Shown here: one piece after another, positions 19,421 to 28,984 of the stretch
How positions within the stretch are numbered: position 1 is the stretch's first letter
How the letters are laid out: the number at the start of each line of letters is the position of its first letter
Assembly: GCF_025144225.1 (NCBI RefSeq)
Contig: NZ_JALXXB010000007.1
Coordinates: 1 to 64,000, forward strand
From: Aestuariimicrobium sp. p3-SID1156
GTDB taxonomy: Bacteria; Actinomycetota; Actinomycetes; Propionibacteriales; Propionibacteriaceae
Length of the DNA: 64,000 nucleotides
Direction: 5' to 3'
Translations under genes and position numbers: made by a program
The notes under the pieces: generated by a model
Databases searched by the model: none
The model's input: only the letters and a program-made list of their open reading frames with translations
Told to the model about the DNA's origin: nothing

Positions 19421-22400
19421 TCAGCTACGGGGCTTCTCGACCATTTCGTAGGTCTCGACCTCGTCGCCGATCTGGATGTCGTTGTAGTTGGCCAGCGTCA
19501 GACCGCACTCATAGCCCTCGCGGACCTCGGTGACGTCGTCCTTCTCACGACGCAGCGAAGCGATCGAGGTCTCCTGGACCACGACGCCGTCCCGGATGAG
19601 ACGGGCCTTCGCATTGCGGCGCATGATGCCGGACTGGACCATACAACCAGCGATGTTGCCGAACTTGGAGGAGCGGAAGACCTCGCGGATCTCGGCCATG
19701 CCGAGCTGCTTCTCCTCGTAGATCGGCTTGAGCATGCCCTTGAGCGCAGCCTCGATCTCGTCGATCGCGGAGTAGATGACGTTGTAGTAACGCACATCGA
19801 CGTTCTCACGGTCGGCGAGCTGGGCAGCATGCGCGGTGGGACGCACGTTGAAGCCGATGATGACGGCCTTGGACGCGGCAGCCAGCGACACGTTGGTCTC
19901 GGTGATCGCACCGACACCGCGGTCGATGACACGCAGCGACACCTCGTCGCCGACGTCGATCTTCGACAGGGCATCCTCCAGGGCCTCGACCGAACCAGCG
20001 CCGTCGCCCTTGAGGATGAGCAGCAGCTCCTGGGTCTCGCCCTTCTCCAGCTGCTCGAAGAGCTGGTCGAGGGTCTTGCGACGCGATCCGGCAGCCTGCA
20101 GGGCGGCACGCATGCGAGCCTCACGCTTGTCAGCGATCTGGCGTGCCATGCGGTCGTCCTCGACGACCAGCAGGTTGTCACCGGCACCCGGGACGCTGGT
20201 CAGACCCAGCACCTGGACCGGCATCGAGGGCGGTGCCTCGTCGACGGTCTCGCCGCGGTCGTTGATCAGCGCACGGACGCGGCCGTGTGCCGAACCGGCC
20301 ACGATCGAGTCGCCGATGCGCAGGGTTCCGCGCTGGACCAGGGCGGTGGCCACCGGCCCCCGACCCTTGTCCAGGTGGGCCTCGATGGCCACACCCTGGG
20401 CGTCCATGTTCGGGTTGGCGCGCAGGTCGAGGGCGGCGTCGGCGGTCAGGACGACAGCCTCCAGCAGCTCGTCCATGCCCTGACCGGTGACCGCGGACAC
20501 GTTGACGAACATGGTGTCGCCGCCGTAGTCCTCGGGAACCAGGCCGAACTCGGTCAGCTGGCCGCGCACCTTGTCGGGATCAGCGGTCGGCTTGTCCATC
20601 TTGTTGACCGCGACCACGACCGGCACGTCGGCCGCCTTGGCGTGGTTGAGCGCCTCGATGGTCTGGGGCATCACACCGTCATCGGCAGCCACCACGAGCA
20701 CCGCGATGTCGGTCGACTTCGCACCGCGGGCACGCATCTGGGTGAAGGCCTCGTGACCCGGGGTGTCGATGAAGGTGATCTTGCGATCGACGTCGTCGAC
20801 GGTGGTCTCGACCTGGTAGGCACCGATGGCCTGGGTGATGCCGCCGGCCTCGCGGGCGGCCACGTTGGCCGAGCGCAGGTAGTCCAGCAGGCGGGTCTTG
20901 CCGTGGTCGACGTGACCCATGACGGTGACGACCGGCGGACGTGCCTCCAGGTCCTCCTCATCGCCCTCGTCGGTACCGAAGTCGAGGGAGAAGCTCTCCA
21001 GCAGCTCGCGGTCCTCGTCCTCCGGGGAGACGACCTCGATGTTGTAGTTGAGCTCGGCTCCCAGCACCTCGAGGGTGGCGTCGGCCACGGACTGGGTGGC
21101 CGTGACCATCTCGCCCAGGTTGAACAGCACCTGGACCAGCTGGGCTGCGTCCACATTGATCTTCTCGGCGAGGTCGGTCAGCGAGGCGCCTCGACGGAGA
21201 CGAACGGTCTGGCCTTCGCCCTGACGGATGCGCACGCCGCCAATCGACGGCGCCTCCATCTCGTTGAATTCTTGCCTGCGCTGCTTCTTCGACTTGCGTC
21301 CGCGCTTGCCACCGGCACCGCCACGACCGAAGGCACCCTGGGTGCCACCACGACCGCCGCGGCCACCGCCGCCGCCCCGCGGGGGTCCGCCAGCGGGCCC
21401 GCCGCCGAAGCCGCCAGGTCCACCGGGACCGCCGGGTCCACGACCGGGACCGCCGCCGGGGCCACCGCGACGCGGTCCGGCTCCGCGGCCGGCACCACGC
21501 TGCTGGGTTCCACCGCCGAGCGCGGAGGACTGCTGCTTGGGCATCATCGCCGGGTTGGGGCGAGGCATGCCCGAGGTGCCACCGGGGCGGGGCATGCGCT
21601 GTTCGCCAGCACCCTGGCCGGCGCCACCGGGACGCGGTGCGCCACCCTCACGACCCTGCGGGCCCGGACGGGCACCCTCGGGGCGAGGACGACGGACACC
21701 CATGCCCTGTGAGGGGGCGAAGGGGTTGTTGCCCGGACGCGGGGCACCGCCCTGGGGGCGGGGACGCGGGCCGGGCAGGCCGCCGGTGCTGCCGGGGCGC
21801 GGTGCTCCACCACCGGGACGCGGAGCGCCACCGGGGCGGGGTGCGCCACCCGCGCGGGGGGCTGCACCCGGACGCGGGGCCCCGGGACGAGGAGCCTCGG
21901 AACGGGGCGACTCCGCACGCGGGGCATCCGGGCGGGCACCATCCGGACGGGGCGTCTCGGCACCAGAATCGCCGCGGCCGGTCTCGGTGCGCGGGGCACC
22001 GGGACGCGGCGCGCCGGGACGGGGCGCACCCGGGCGAGGAGCGTTCGACGCGGGACGGGGGGCGTCCCCACTGTTGTCGGCCGGTGCAGCCGGCTTGCTC
22101 ACCTGGGCGTCGGCTGCCTCGGGACGCGCCGCAGCGGGGCGTGCAGCACCCGGGCGGGGCGCAGCAGCCTGCGAGGGCGCCTTGGGGGCGCCGGGACGAG
22201 GGGCACCCGGACGCGGTGCGCCGGGGCGGGGTGCAGCAGGACGATCGCCGTCTGCCTTGGGGGCGCCAGCAGCTGACGGGGACTTCGCCCCGGCCGACTT
22301 CGGCGCATTGTCCTTGGACTGCCCTTCGACGGCGTCGCGCAGACGACGAACGACGGGGGCCTCCACGGTGGAAGAGGCAGAACGGACGAATTCGCCCATC

Positions 22401-22477
22401 GCTTCCAGCTTCTTCAGTACATCCTTGCTTTCGAGTCCGAGCTCCTTCGCGAGCTCGTAGACACGGACCTTGGCCAC
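19421..22477 (-). CDS. infB: Translation initiation factor IF-2
   Basis: GTPase that places initiator tRNA on the 30S subunit. Seen: 1018 residues. A short IF2-N domain ([20 protein letters not shown]) is followed by roughly 350 residues of Pro/Gly/Ala/Arg repeats dominated by RPGAP units. A glycine-rich stretch follows, then a second IF2-N motif. The G domain has [20 protein letters not shown] and NKMDKP, and the C-terminal beta-barrels end the protein. Length is long but within the actinobacterial range because of the repeats. ylxR lies 173 bases upstream and the operon order nusA-ylxR-infB is retained. Confidence 0.97.
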   Translation of the reverse strand: MAKVRVYELAKELGLESKDVLKKLEAMGEFVRSASSTVEAPVVRRLRDAVEGQSKDNAPKSAGAKSPSAAGAPKADGDRPAAPRPGAPRPGAPRPGAPKAPSQAAAPRPGAARPAAARPEAADAQVSKPAAPADNSGDAPRPASNAPRPGAPRPGAPRPGAPRTETGRGDSGAETPRPDGARPDAPRAESPRSEAPRPGAPRPGAAPRAGGAPRPGGAPRPGGGAPRPGSTGGLPGPRPRPQGGAPRPGNNPFAPSQGMGVRRPRPEGARPGPQGREGGAPRPGGAGQGAGEQRMPRPGGTSGMPRPNPAMMPKQQSSALGGGTQQRGAGRGAGPRRGGPGGGPGRGPGGPGGPGGFGGGPAGGPPRGGGGGRGGRGGTQGAFGRGGAGGKRGRKSKKQRRQEFNEMEAPSIGGVRIRQGEGQTVRLRRGASLTDLAEKINVDAAQLVQVLFNLGEMVTATQSVADATLEVLGAELNYNIEVVSPEDEDRELLESFSLDFGTDEGDEEDLEARPPVVTVMGHVDHGKTRLLDYLRSANVAAREAGGITQAIGAYQVETTVDDVDRKITFIDTPGHEAFTQMRARGAKSTDIAVLVVAADDGVMPQTIEALNHAKAADVPVVVAVNKMDKPTADPDKVRGQLTEFGLVPEDYGGDTMFVNVSAVTGQGMDELLEAVVLTADAALDLRANPNMDAQGVAIEAHLDKGRGPVATALVQRGTLRIGDSIVAGSAHGRVRALINDRGETVDEAPPSMPVQVLGLTSVPGAGDNLLVVEDDRMARQIADKREARMRAALQAAGSRRKTLDQLFEQLEKGETQELLLILKGDGAGSVEALEDALSKIDVGDEVSLRVIDRGVGAITETNVSLAAASKAVIIGFNVRPTAHAAQLADRENVDVRYYNVIYSAIDEIEAALKGMLKPIYEEKQLGMAEIREVFRSSKFGNIAGCMVQSGIMRRNAKARLIRDGVVVQETSIASLRREKDDVTEVREGYECGLTLANYNDIQIGDEVETYEMVEKPRS

Positions 22478-22650
22478 TACTCTCCTTCAGGCCCGGACTC
22501 GAGAAAGACCGAACCAGTTAGACGTTGTTGATGCTCATTTGCAGGTACTCATCGAGTGGTCATGAGCGTTAGCCCACTTTCTGGTTCACACCACAAGGCG
22601 TGGTGCTGGGGTGAGTGCGCGGTCACTGTGCGGCACGCGCATCGACCAGT

Positions 22651-22911
22651 TTAGCGCCCCGCGCCGCCCTCGGGCCAACCGGTGGCCTCCAGGGCGTCCG
22701 GATTGGCGGCCCCGCGGAAGCTTCGTGCGAACCCGCCCCGCTTGCGGGCGAGTTCCAGGCAGGCCGGATCGGGATGCAGCCAGGCACCCCTGCCGGGCTC
22801 GGAACGATCAGGATCGGCGACGACCCTGCCCTGGCGAAGCACGAATCGGCGAAGCTCGGCCTGCTCAGCCTCCTGCCGACAGCCGACACAGGTGCGACGA
22901 GGGGTGACCAT
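22651..22911 (-). CDS. YlxR-family (DUF448) RNA-binding protein
   Basis: Small basic protein encoded between nusA and infB in most Gram-positive bacteria. Seen: 86 residues with PRRTCVGCRQEAEQAEL at the N-terminus (the YlxR CxxC patch), ELRRFVLRQGRVVADPD and GRGAWLHPDPACLELA. Known: structures suggest RNA binding, and in some bacteria YlxR acts as a nucleoid-associated regulator. It is separated from nusA by 613 bases containing a gene on the other strand. Confidence 0.93.
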   Translation of the reverse strand: MVTPRRTCVGCRQEAEQAELRRFVLRQGRVVADPDRSEPGRGAWLHPDPACLELARKRGGFARSFRGAANPDALEATGWPEGGAGR

Positions 22912-22925
22912 GGCGACAAGTCTAG

Positions 22926-22958
22926 GTTCACAGCCCCTTCACAGGGTGGTCGCAGGGT
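22926..22958 (+). promoter_or_regulatory. Three 11-base direct repeats, OmpR/PhoP-type candidate site
   Basis: Three consecutive 11-mers (22926-22936, 22937-22947, 22948-22958) share the core TTCACA or a close variant: GTTCACAGCCC, CTTCACAGGGT and GGTCGCAGGGT. They lie about 100 bases upstream of the secreted-protein start at 23060. The 11-base period matches sites bound by tandem OmpR-family regulators such as PhoP or MtrA. Assignment is inference. Confidence 0.35.
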
Positions 22959-23059
22959 CCTGCCAGATCCGGATGGGGAAATGGGGCATGGCCAGCCGGA
23001 TGGGCTGGACCACTACCCACCCACACCATCACCACCCCGTGAGTAGCGAAAGGAACACC

Positions 23060-23521
23060 ATGAAGACCAGCGCAGTGTTCGTGAGCGCAGCGACCCTGGC
23101 GGCTCTCGGCATCGGCGGCACGCTGACCAGCCAAGCCTTCGCCGACAGCCCCTCCCCCAGCTCGACGGCCACCTCCACCCCGGCGGCCACCAGTACCCCG
23201 GCGGCCACCAGTACCGGCACCTCCACGACCACCACCCAGCAAAACGGCAACGGCGACGGCCGCGGCACGGGCCGTCATCGCCTGAACGGCGGTGGCAAGG
23301 GGGGCGCCGGGAAGGGCCCCGAGGCTGAAGCCCTGGCCAGCAGGCTGGGCCTTGATGCCACCACGGTGCAGAAGGCGATCCAGGAGGTTCACGAGGCCCA
23401 GCGGACCACTGAGGCGAAGTCGCGCCTCGACCAGGCCGTCAAGGACGGCACCCTCACTCAGGCCGAGGCGGACGCCGTCCTCAAGGCGATCAAGGCCGGC
23501 GTCCTCGGAGGTGGTCGCTGA
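23060..23521 (+). CDS. Small secreted protein with Thr/Ser-rich linker
   Basis: Seen: 153 residues from ATG 23060 with AAAGGAA as ribosome site. A signal peptide (MKTSAVFVSAATLAALGIGG, likely cleaved after SQAFA) leads to a Thr/Ser/Pro linker of about 30 residues and a Gly/Asn/Arg segment. The C-terminal helical region of about 65 residues contains LASRLGLDATTVQKAIQEV and KDGTLTQAEADAVLKAIKAG. Helix pairs of this kind are common in short actinobacterial exported proteins of unknown function. It runs antisense to the nusA-ylxR-infB direction and stops three bases short of the nusA stop, with no terminator between. The frame is open upstream, but only this start has a signal peptide. Confidence 0.75.
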   Translation: MKTSAVFVSAATLAALGIGGTLTSQAFADSPSPSSTATSTPAATSTPAATSTGTSTTTTQQNGNGDGRGTGRHRLNGGGKGGAGKGPEAEALASRLGLDATTVQKAIQEVHEAQRTTEAKSRLDQAVKDGTLTQAEADAVLKAIKAGVLGGGR

Positions 23522-23524
23522 CGA

Positions 23525-24517
23525 TCAGGCCCCTGTGTCCCCCCGGTTCGGCGCCTCGGTGTCGGGGCGGATGTCGATTCGCCAGCCGGTGAGGCGGGCG
23601 GCCAGGCGGGCGTTCTGGCCCTCGCGCCCGATTGCCAGCGAGAGCTGGTAATCGGGCACGATGACGCGGGCAGCGCGTGCTGCGGCGTCCACGACGGTGA
23701 CCGAGGAGACCTTGGCCGGGGACAGTGCCTGGGCGACGAACTCGGCCGGGTCCTCCGACCAGTCGATGATGTCGATCTTCTCCTCGTTCAGCTCGTGCAT
23801 CACCGCACGCACGCGCTGACCCATCGGGCCGATGCAGGCACCCTTGGCCGAGACCTCGGGCCGGTGGCTGATGACCGCGATCTTGGAGCGGTGGCCGGCC
23901 TCGCGGGCGACCTCCTTGATCTCGACAACCCCCTGCTCGATCTCTGGCACCTCCATCGCGAACAGCTTGCGGACCAGGTTCGGGTGGGTGCGCGAAACGA
24001 TCACCTGCGGGCCCTTGAGCTCCTTGCGCACCGCCACGACATAGACGCGCAGCTTCTTGCCGTGGGTGTACTGCTCGCCGGGGGCCTGCTCAGCCGGAGG
24101 CATGATCGCCTCGATCTCGCCCAGGTCCACCCGCACCACGCGGGAGTCGCGATCCTGCTGGACGGTGCCGAAGAGGATGTCGCCCTCAGATGCCTGGAAC
24201 TTGCCGTACTTCTGCTCGTCCTCGGCCTCACGCAGTCGCTGGAAGATCACCTGGCGGGCGGTAGAGGCGGCGACGCGTCCGAAGTCGGCGGGGGTGTCGT
24301 CGTACTCACCGACCCGGTTGCCGTCCTCATCCAGCTCGGGCACGAGCACCTGGACCCGGCCGGACTTGCGGTTCACCTCCACACGGGCACCGGGCACGGG
24401 GGCCTCGGTCTTGTCGTAGGCGTTGAGCATGGCGTCCTCGAGGGCCTTGATCAGGTAGTCCAGAGAAACGCCCTTGTCGCGCTCGATCGCGCGCAGCGCG
24501 GTCAGGTCGATGTCCAT
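23525..24517 (-). CDS. nusA: Transcription termination/antitermination factor NusA
   Basis: RNA polymerase-associated factor that modulates pausing, termination and rRNA antitermination. Seen: 330 residues. An N-terminal RNAP-binding domain is followed by an S1 domain (GDILFGTVQQDRDSRVVRV) and two KH domains (GACIGPMGQRVRAVMHELN and LAIGREGQNARLAARLTGW). The actinobacterial form without the C-terminal acidic repeats matches this length. Its ATG shares one base with the rimP stop (TGATG). Confidence 0.96.
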   Translation of the reverse strand: MDIDLTALRAIERDKGVSLDYLIKALEDAMLNAYDKTEAPVPGARVEVNRKSGRVQVLVPELDEDGNRVGEYDDTPADFGRVAASTARQVIFQRLREAEDEQKYGKFQASEGDILFGTVQQDRDSRVVRVDLGEIEAIMPPAEQAPGEQYTHGKKLRVYVVAVRKELKGPQVIVSRTHPNLVRKLFAMEVPEIEQGVVEIKEVAREAGHRSKIAVISHRPEVSAKGACIGPMGQRVRAVMHELNEEKIDIIDWSEDPAEFVAQALSPAKVSSVTVVDAAARAARVIVPDYQLSLAIGREGQNARLAARLTGWRIDIRPDTEAPNRGDTGA

Positions 24518-25113
24518 CAGTTCTCCTCCTCGTCGTCAAGGTCGTCCTCGTCGAGGTCCTCGACGGAATCATCGTCGCCAGCCGCAGCGTCGTCGCCCTC
24601 GGCGTCCAGCTCGGGGTCGAAGGGACGGTTCAGCTCGACCTGGATCACAGCCTTGCGCATCTCGCCCAGGGCGACCTCGACAGTCTCGGGCTGGGGCTTC
24701 TTGTTGGTCTTGGTCGGCTCGGGGGTGAACTCGACGGTGACGTTGTCCTCGACCGAGTCCTTGATCCGCCCGGTGATGGTGCGTCCATCGGTCAGCGTCA
24801 GCTTCACCAGGCGGCCGCGATTGCGTCGGAAGTGCTTGGGCTCGGTCAGCGGGGTGCTCGTGCCACGGCTGGACACCTCGAGGGTGTAGGGGTTGTCCCC
24901 GACCGCGCTGGACTCGTCCAGGGCGTCGGAGATGGCACGGGTGGCATCGGCGATCTGGTCCAGCAGGGGACCACGTCCCCTGGGGCCCTCGCCGTCGACG
25001 GTGATGCGCAGGACGCTGCGGCGTCCGGCGGGCACGACGGTCAGGCTGTCCAGTTCAAGCCCCATCCCCTCCAGGAGGGGGCCCAGCAGTTCCTTGAGGG
25101 CTGCCTCGTTCAT
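24517..25113 (-). CDS. rimP: Ribosome maturation factor RimP
   Basis: Needed for 30S subunit maturation. Seen: 198 residues from ATG 25113 (AAGGGA upstream). GMGLELDSLTVVPAGRRSVLRI and YTLEVSSRGTSTPLTEPKHFRRN are the family motifs. A very acidic tail of about 40 residues (Asp/Glu runs) ends the protein. The open extension to 25206 is made of the 15-base tandem repeats and is rejected. First gene of the rimP-nusA-(ylxR-infB) group. Confidence 0.94.
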   Translation of the reverse strand: MNEAALKELLGPLLEGMGLELDSLTVVPAGRRSVLRITVDGEGPRGRGPLLDQIADATRAISDALDESSAVGDNPYTLEVSSRGTSTPLTEPKHFRRNRGRLVKLTLTDGRTITGRIKDSVEDNVTVEFTPEPTKTNKKPQPETVEVALGEMRKAVIQVELNRPFDPELDAEGDDAAAGDDDSVEDLDEDDLDDEEEN

Positions 25114-25141
25114 GTCGGTCCCTTCATTCGCTTGTTGTGAA

Positions 25142-25171
25142 GTTGTCAGATGTGACGTTGTCAGATGCGAC
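25142..25171. repeat. Two tandem 15-base repeats in the rimP / lipoprotein divergent region
   Basis: GTTGTCAGATGTGAC (25142-25156) is repeated at 25157-25171 with one change, followed by a partial third copy. It lies between the rimP start (25113) and the divergent lipoprotein start (25255), so it is positioned to be regulatory. No binding factor is known. Confidence 0.6.
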
Positions 25172-25254
25172 GTCGTCGGGCACGAGACCGTCCGTTCCTG
25201 GGACATGTCACGTACGGAGCGACCATCCTAGCCGGGACCACTAGTCTGTGCCCC

Positions 25255-26217
25255 ATGCCTGCTGCCCCCCGCGACCCACATCTGGGACGCCGCGAGCTCG
25301 TGGTTGGCGGGTTCGCCGCCGCCCTCACGGGCGCCCTGGGGCTGGGCGGGTGCAGCCGCCTCACCGACCCGGTGGTGCACGGCACCCGGTCGGCCCCACC
25401 GGGTGCCCAGGCGGCCCCACGCCCGAGCTTTTTGAGCGGCGCAGCGGGTGCCGCGGACCTGCGCTCTCGTCTGCAGGGCTGGCCCACCGCCGGGCAGACG
25501 GCGTGGGCCGACCAGGTCCGGTCGATGCTCGATGCCCACGTGCAGCTGCTCTCGGCCAAGGAGCCGCTGGCCGGCCTGCCCTCCCCCGAGGTCTGGGCCA
25601 CTCTCGACCCCTCAGCCAGCCCTACTGCGGGCGGGAGCATCACCGAGGCAGGGTTCACCACAGCCGCCACCGCGCTCGCGGACACACACCAGGACACTGC
25701 CCTGTCCGCGAAGGACCCCTCCGAGGCGATGCTGTGGGCGTCCCTGTCGGTCGCGACGCGACTGAACGCGAAACCCGGACCGGCGCCCGCGCCGACCGAC
25801 CTGCCACGGACGGTGGAGTTCGGCACCGAGGTCGAGGCACGCAATGTCGTGCTCGGCTACCTGCACTCGCTGGCCCAGTGGCTCGAGCTTGACCTCGGCG
25901 ACGCGAACAAGGTCGAGGAGGCGCTGCTGAACGCCCGCCTGCGCGAAGTCCGCGCCGCCATCAGGGCCGAGCAGAAGGTGATCCGCAGCCTCGGGGGGAC
26001 GCCGGTGGCTCCCCTGCCCGGTTACTCCTGGCCCGGTCCGGGCGAGGAGGAGCGGACCAGGTTCCTGATCGAGCGCCAGGTGATGGAGGCCTGGGGGCCC
26101 GTGGTCGCGACCAGCCCCCAGCCCCGCAGACGGCAGGCGCTGGTCCAGATGCTCAGCTGGGGTCGTGGGGCGTTGGCGGGCGGCGTCGGAACAAGTTACT
26201 TCCCGGGCTGGGTCTGA
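25255..26217 (+). CDS. Tat-type lipoprotein upstream of rimP, function unknown
   Basis: Seen: 320 residues from ATG 25255. A twin-arginine signal (GRRELVVGGFAAALTGALG) ends in a lipobox LGLGGC with lipidated Cys33. The mature part is mainly Ala/Leu-rich helices, including a C-terminal helical bundle (EARNVVLGYLHSLAQWLEL and LNARLREVRAAIRAEQKVI). Known: in many actinobacteria genes for DUF4439 ferritin-like and related Ala-rich proteins sit beside rimP and proS. Inference: this is a diverged relative, but the sequence is too loose to be sure. Divergent from rimP and convergent with the TauE gene, three bases apart. Confidence 0.6.
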   Translation: MPAAPRDPHLGRRELVVGGFAAALTGALGLGGCSRLTDPVVHGTRSAPPGAQAAPRPSFLSGAAGAADLRSRLQGWPTAGQTAWADQVRSMLDAHVQLLSAKEPLAGLPSPEVWATLDPSASPTAGGSITEAGFTTAATALADTHQDTALSAKDPSEAMLWASLSVATRLNAKPGPAPAPTDLPRTVEFGTEVEARNVVLGYLHSLAQWLELDLGDANKVEEALLNARLREVRAAIRAEQKVIRSLGGTPVAPLPGYSWPGPGEEERTRFLIERQVMEAWGPVVATSPQPRRRQALVQMLSWGRGALAGGVGTSYFPGWV

Positions 26218-26220
26218 ATT

Positions 26221-26997
26221 TCAGAGGACCATCCTCACGGTGTCCCAGGCCAGGCGCAGGCCGAGCACGACCACCACGACGAGGAACACCCGCCGTACGA
26301 AGGCATTGCCCCACCGCACCGCCATCGCCGCCCCGACGAAACCCCCGGTGAGGTTGGCTGTCGCCATGGCCAGGCCAATCTTCCAGTTGATGACATCGTG
26401 CAGCACCACGATCGCTGCGACGTTGGTGGTCAGGTTGGCCAGCTTGGCCATCGCGGAAGCCTGCAGGAAGCCATAGCCCAGAATCGCGACGAGTGCGATG
26501 ACGAAGAAGCTGCCGGTCCCTGGCCCGAGGAAGCCGTCGTAGATGCCGATGACCAGACCGATTGCGGTCATCATCAGCGCCAGCGGCCAGCCCGAGCGGC
26601 GCACCTCGTGGTTCAGCCCCATCTGCGGCCGTCTGACCGTGTACCAGCCGACGCCGATCAGGGCGACCAGGACGATGGGGGTGAACCATTCCCGTGGCAT
26701 CAGGGTGACCAGCCGCGCCCCGATGGAGGAGCCGACGTAGGCCGCCAGCATCAGCGGCAGGGCGTAGAGCCACTGCACCTTGACCTTGCGCAGGTAGGTG
26801 CCGGTGGCAACCAGGGTTCCCGCCGCGGAGGAGATCTTGTTGGTGCCGCTGACCGTGGCCACCGGGGTGTCGGCTGGCAGCCCGATCAGCAGCGAGGGCA
26901 GCTGGATCAGCCCCCCGCCGCCGACCACGGCGTCCACCCAGCCGGCCACGAGAGCCGCCGTCACGAGGAAGGCGACCAGGTGCCAGCCCAGGTCCAT
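26221..26997 (-). CDS. TauE/SafE (TSUP) family permease
   Basis: Predicted exporter or importer for sulfite, sulfonates or other organic anions; the substrate is not readable. Seen: 258 residues with about eight hydrophobic spans. The N-terminal repeat has AGWVDAVVGGGGLIQLPSLL and the second repeat has GIYDGFLGPGTGSFFVIALV, the two TSUP signatures. Its start shares one base with the proS stop, so the two are co-translated. A metabolic link to proline charging is unlikely. Confidence 0.9.
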   Translation of the reverse strand: MDLGWHLVAFLVTAALVAGWVDAVVGGGGLIQLPSLLIGLPADTPVATVSGTNKISSAAGTLVATGTYLRKVKVQWLYALPLMLAAYVGSSIGARLVTLMPREWFTPIVLVALIGVGWYTVRRPQMGLNHEVRRSGWPLALMMTAIGLVIGIYDGFLGPGTGSFFVIALVAILGYGFLQASAMAKLANLTTNVAAIVVLHDVINWKIGLAMATANLTGGFVGAAMAVRWGNAFVRRVFLVVVVVLGLRLAWDTVRMVL

Positions 26998-28784
26998 CAG
27001 CGTCCGATCTCGGCGAGCACCTCGGCCACGGCCTCAGCCAGCGCCACCGGACGTGCCTGCCCGGAGCGACGGTCCTTGACCTCCACGGTGCCCTCGGCCA
27101 GGCCGCGGCCGACGACCACGCTGGTGGGGACGCCGAGGAGTTCGGCGTCGGCGAACTTCACCCCCGGCGAGGCCTTGCGGTCATCGAGGAGCACCTTGAC
27201 GCCCCGGGCGTCGAGGTCGTCGGCCAGCTTTTCAGCTGCCTCGAGGACCTGCTCGCCCTTGCCGGTGGCGAGAACCATGACGTCGAAGGGGGCGAGTTCA
27301 CGCGGCCAGCACAGGCCCTTCTCGTCGCTGGTGCCCTCGGCGACCGCCGCGACCGCCCGGGAGACGCCGACGCCGTAGGAGCCCATGGTGACGGTGACGA
27401 GCTTGCCGTTCTGGTCGAGCACCTTCAGCCCCAGGGCCTCGGCGTACTTGCGGCCGAGCTGGAAGATGTGGCCCATCTCGATGCCACGGGCCAGGGTCAT
27501 CGGCCCGGAACCATCGGGGGCGGGGTCGCCCTCGCGGATCTCGGCGACGTCGATGGTGCCATCGGCGGTGAAGTCGCGGCCCATGACCAGGTCGTAGACG
27601 TGGCGGCCGTGGATGTTGGAACCGGTGATCCAGCGGGTGCCCTCGGCGACGCGGGGGTCGACGAGGTAGCGCACCGTGCTGGTGGCCTCGGCACCGAGCA
27701 CCTGGACGGCGCCCTCGGGGGCGTCCATGGTGACCGGGCCGATGTAGCCCTTGACCAGCGCGGGGTTCGCGGCGAAGTCCTCGTCGGTGAAGGGGCGCGG
27801 CTCTGCCGGGGAGACGGCAGCCTCCAGGCGCTTGGGGTCGACCTCGCGGTCGCCGGGCAGGCCGATGGCCAGCGCCTCGGTGCTGCCGTCGGGGTTCTCG
27901 AGCATGAACACGACGTTCTTGAGGGTGTCGGCGCCGGTCCAGGCGCGATCCTCGCGTCTGTACTTCTCGTTGCTCAGCGCCACCAGCGACTCGATGGTCG
28001 GGGTGTCGGGGGTGTCCTCGACGTGGGCGGCCGGCTGGCCCTCGATCGGCTGCGCCTCGGCGGGCGTGATCGAGACGGCCTCGACATTGGCGGCGTAGCC
28101 TCCCGGCGAGCGCACGAAGGTGTCCTCACCGGAGTCAGCGATCGCCAGGAACTCCTCGGAGGCCGACCCGCCCATGGCCCCGGCATCGGCCTTGACGATG
28201 ACGTAGTCGAAGCCCAGGCGGTCGAAGATCTTGACGTAGGCCTCGCGGTGCTTCTGGTAGCTGGCCTCCAGCCCGGCATCGTCGACGTCGAAGGAGTAGG
28301 AGTCCTTCATGATGAACTCACGACCGCGCAGCAGGCCGGCACGGGGACGTGCCTCGTCACGGTACTTCGTCTGGATCTGGTACAGGCTGACCGGCAGGTC
28401 CTTGTAGGAGTTGTAGAGGTCCTTGACCAGGAGGGTGAACATCTCCTCATGGGTCGGCCCCAGCAGCATGTCAGCGCCGCGGCGATCCTTGAGGCGGAAG
28501 ACGAGCTCGCCGTACTCGGTCCAGCGGTTGGTGGCCTCGTAGGGCTCACGTGGCAGCAGCGCGGGGAAGCTGACCTCCTGCGCGCCGATGGCGTCCATCT
28601 CTTCACGGACGATCTGCTCGACCTTGTGCAGCACAGCCAGGCCCAGCGGCAGCCAGGTGTAGATGCCCGGGGCAGCACGGCGGATGTAGCCGGCACGCAC
28701 GAGCCAGCGGTGGCTCGCCACCTCGGCATCGGCAGGGTCCTCGCGCAGGGTTCTCACGAACAGGGACGACATCCGCGTGATCAC
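26997..28784 (-). CDS. proS: Prolyl-tRNA synthetase (bacterial type)
   Basis: Charges tRNA-Pro. Seen: 595 residues from GTG 28784. The class II core has [20 protein letters not shown] (motif 1), the [20 protein letters not shown] motif 2 region and [16 protein letters not shown] (motif 3). An editing INS domain is inserted between motifs 2 and 3 (about 225-385), and the anticodon-binding domain is C-terminal. The start matches actinobacterial ProS, which begins a few residues before [17 protein letters not shown]. The rimP-proximal position is conserved. Confidence 0.96.
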   Translation of the reverse strand: MITRMSSLFVRTLREDPADAEVASHRWLVRAGYIRRAAPGIYTWLPLGLAVLHKVEQIVREEMDAIGAQEVSFPALLPREPYEATNRWTEYGELVFRLKDRRGADMLLGPTHEEMFTLLVKDLYNSYKDLPVSLYQIQTKYRDEARPRAGLLRGREFIMKDSYSFDVDDAGLEASYQKHREAYVKIFDRLGFDYVIVKADAGAMGGSASEEFLAIADSGEDTFVRSPGGYAANVEAVSITPAEAQPIEGQPAAHVEDTPDTPTIESLVALSNEKYRREDRAWTGADTLKNVVFMLENPDGSTEALAIGLPGDREVDPKRLEAAVSPAEPRPFTDEDFAANPALVKGYIGPVTMDAPEGAVQVLGAEATSTVRYLVDPRVAEGTRWITGSNIHGRHVYDLVMGRDFTADGTIDVAEIREGDPAPDGSGPMTLARGIEMGHIFQLGRKYAEALGLKVLDQNGKLVTVTMGSYGVGVSRAVAAVAEGTSDEKGLCWPRELAPFDVMVLATGKGEQVLEAAEKLADDLDARGVKVLLDDRKASPGVKFADAELLGVPTSVVVGRGLAEGTVEVKDRRSGQARPVALAEAVAEVLAEIGR

Positions 28785-28930
28785 GTGGTCTGGCCTTTCA
28801 TCGAGCCTCAGTTGACCGGGTCAGCCTAGCGCGAGTTCCCGCAGGCAGCATGCGACTTCTCAGTGCACTTGATACCGCTTCTCACCCAGGAATGGGCGTG
28901 GACGTCCTGCGCGCAGGCTGATGTCACGAG

Positions 28931-28961
28931 CCCCGCCCCCGTCCCTCGGGCGGGGGCGGGG
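28931..28961 (-). terminator. Hairpin terminator after the sugar-transport operon
   Basis: Perfect 11-bp GC stem (28931-28941 with 28951-28961) with a 9-base loop, 24 bases beyond the last permease stop. It lies between the operon and proS. Confidence 0.7.
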
Positions 28962-28984
28962 GCGGGGGTCTGGGGGATGCGGCG

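Noticed and set aside
21500..22300. infB N-terminal repeats as a mobile or satellite element
   Set aside because: Pro/Gly/Ala-rich repeats in this position are normal for actinobacterial IF-2 and remain in frame.
19346..22460. Long open plus-strand frames opposite infB
   Set aside because: Antisense shadows of the infB G domain and its Pro/Gly repeats, with no domain of their own.
24517..25206. Longer rimP start at 25206
   Set aside because: The added residues (TTSHLTTSH) come from the 15-base tandem repeat. ATG 25113 has a ribosome site and matches the family start.
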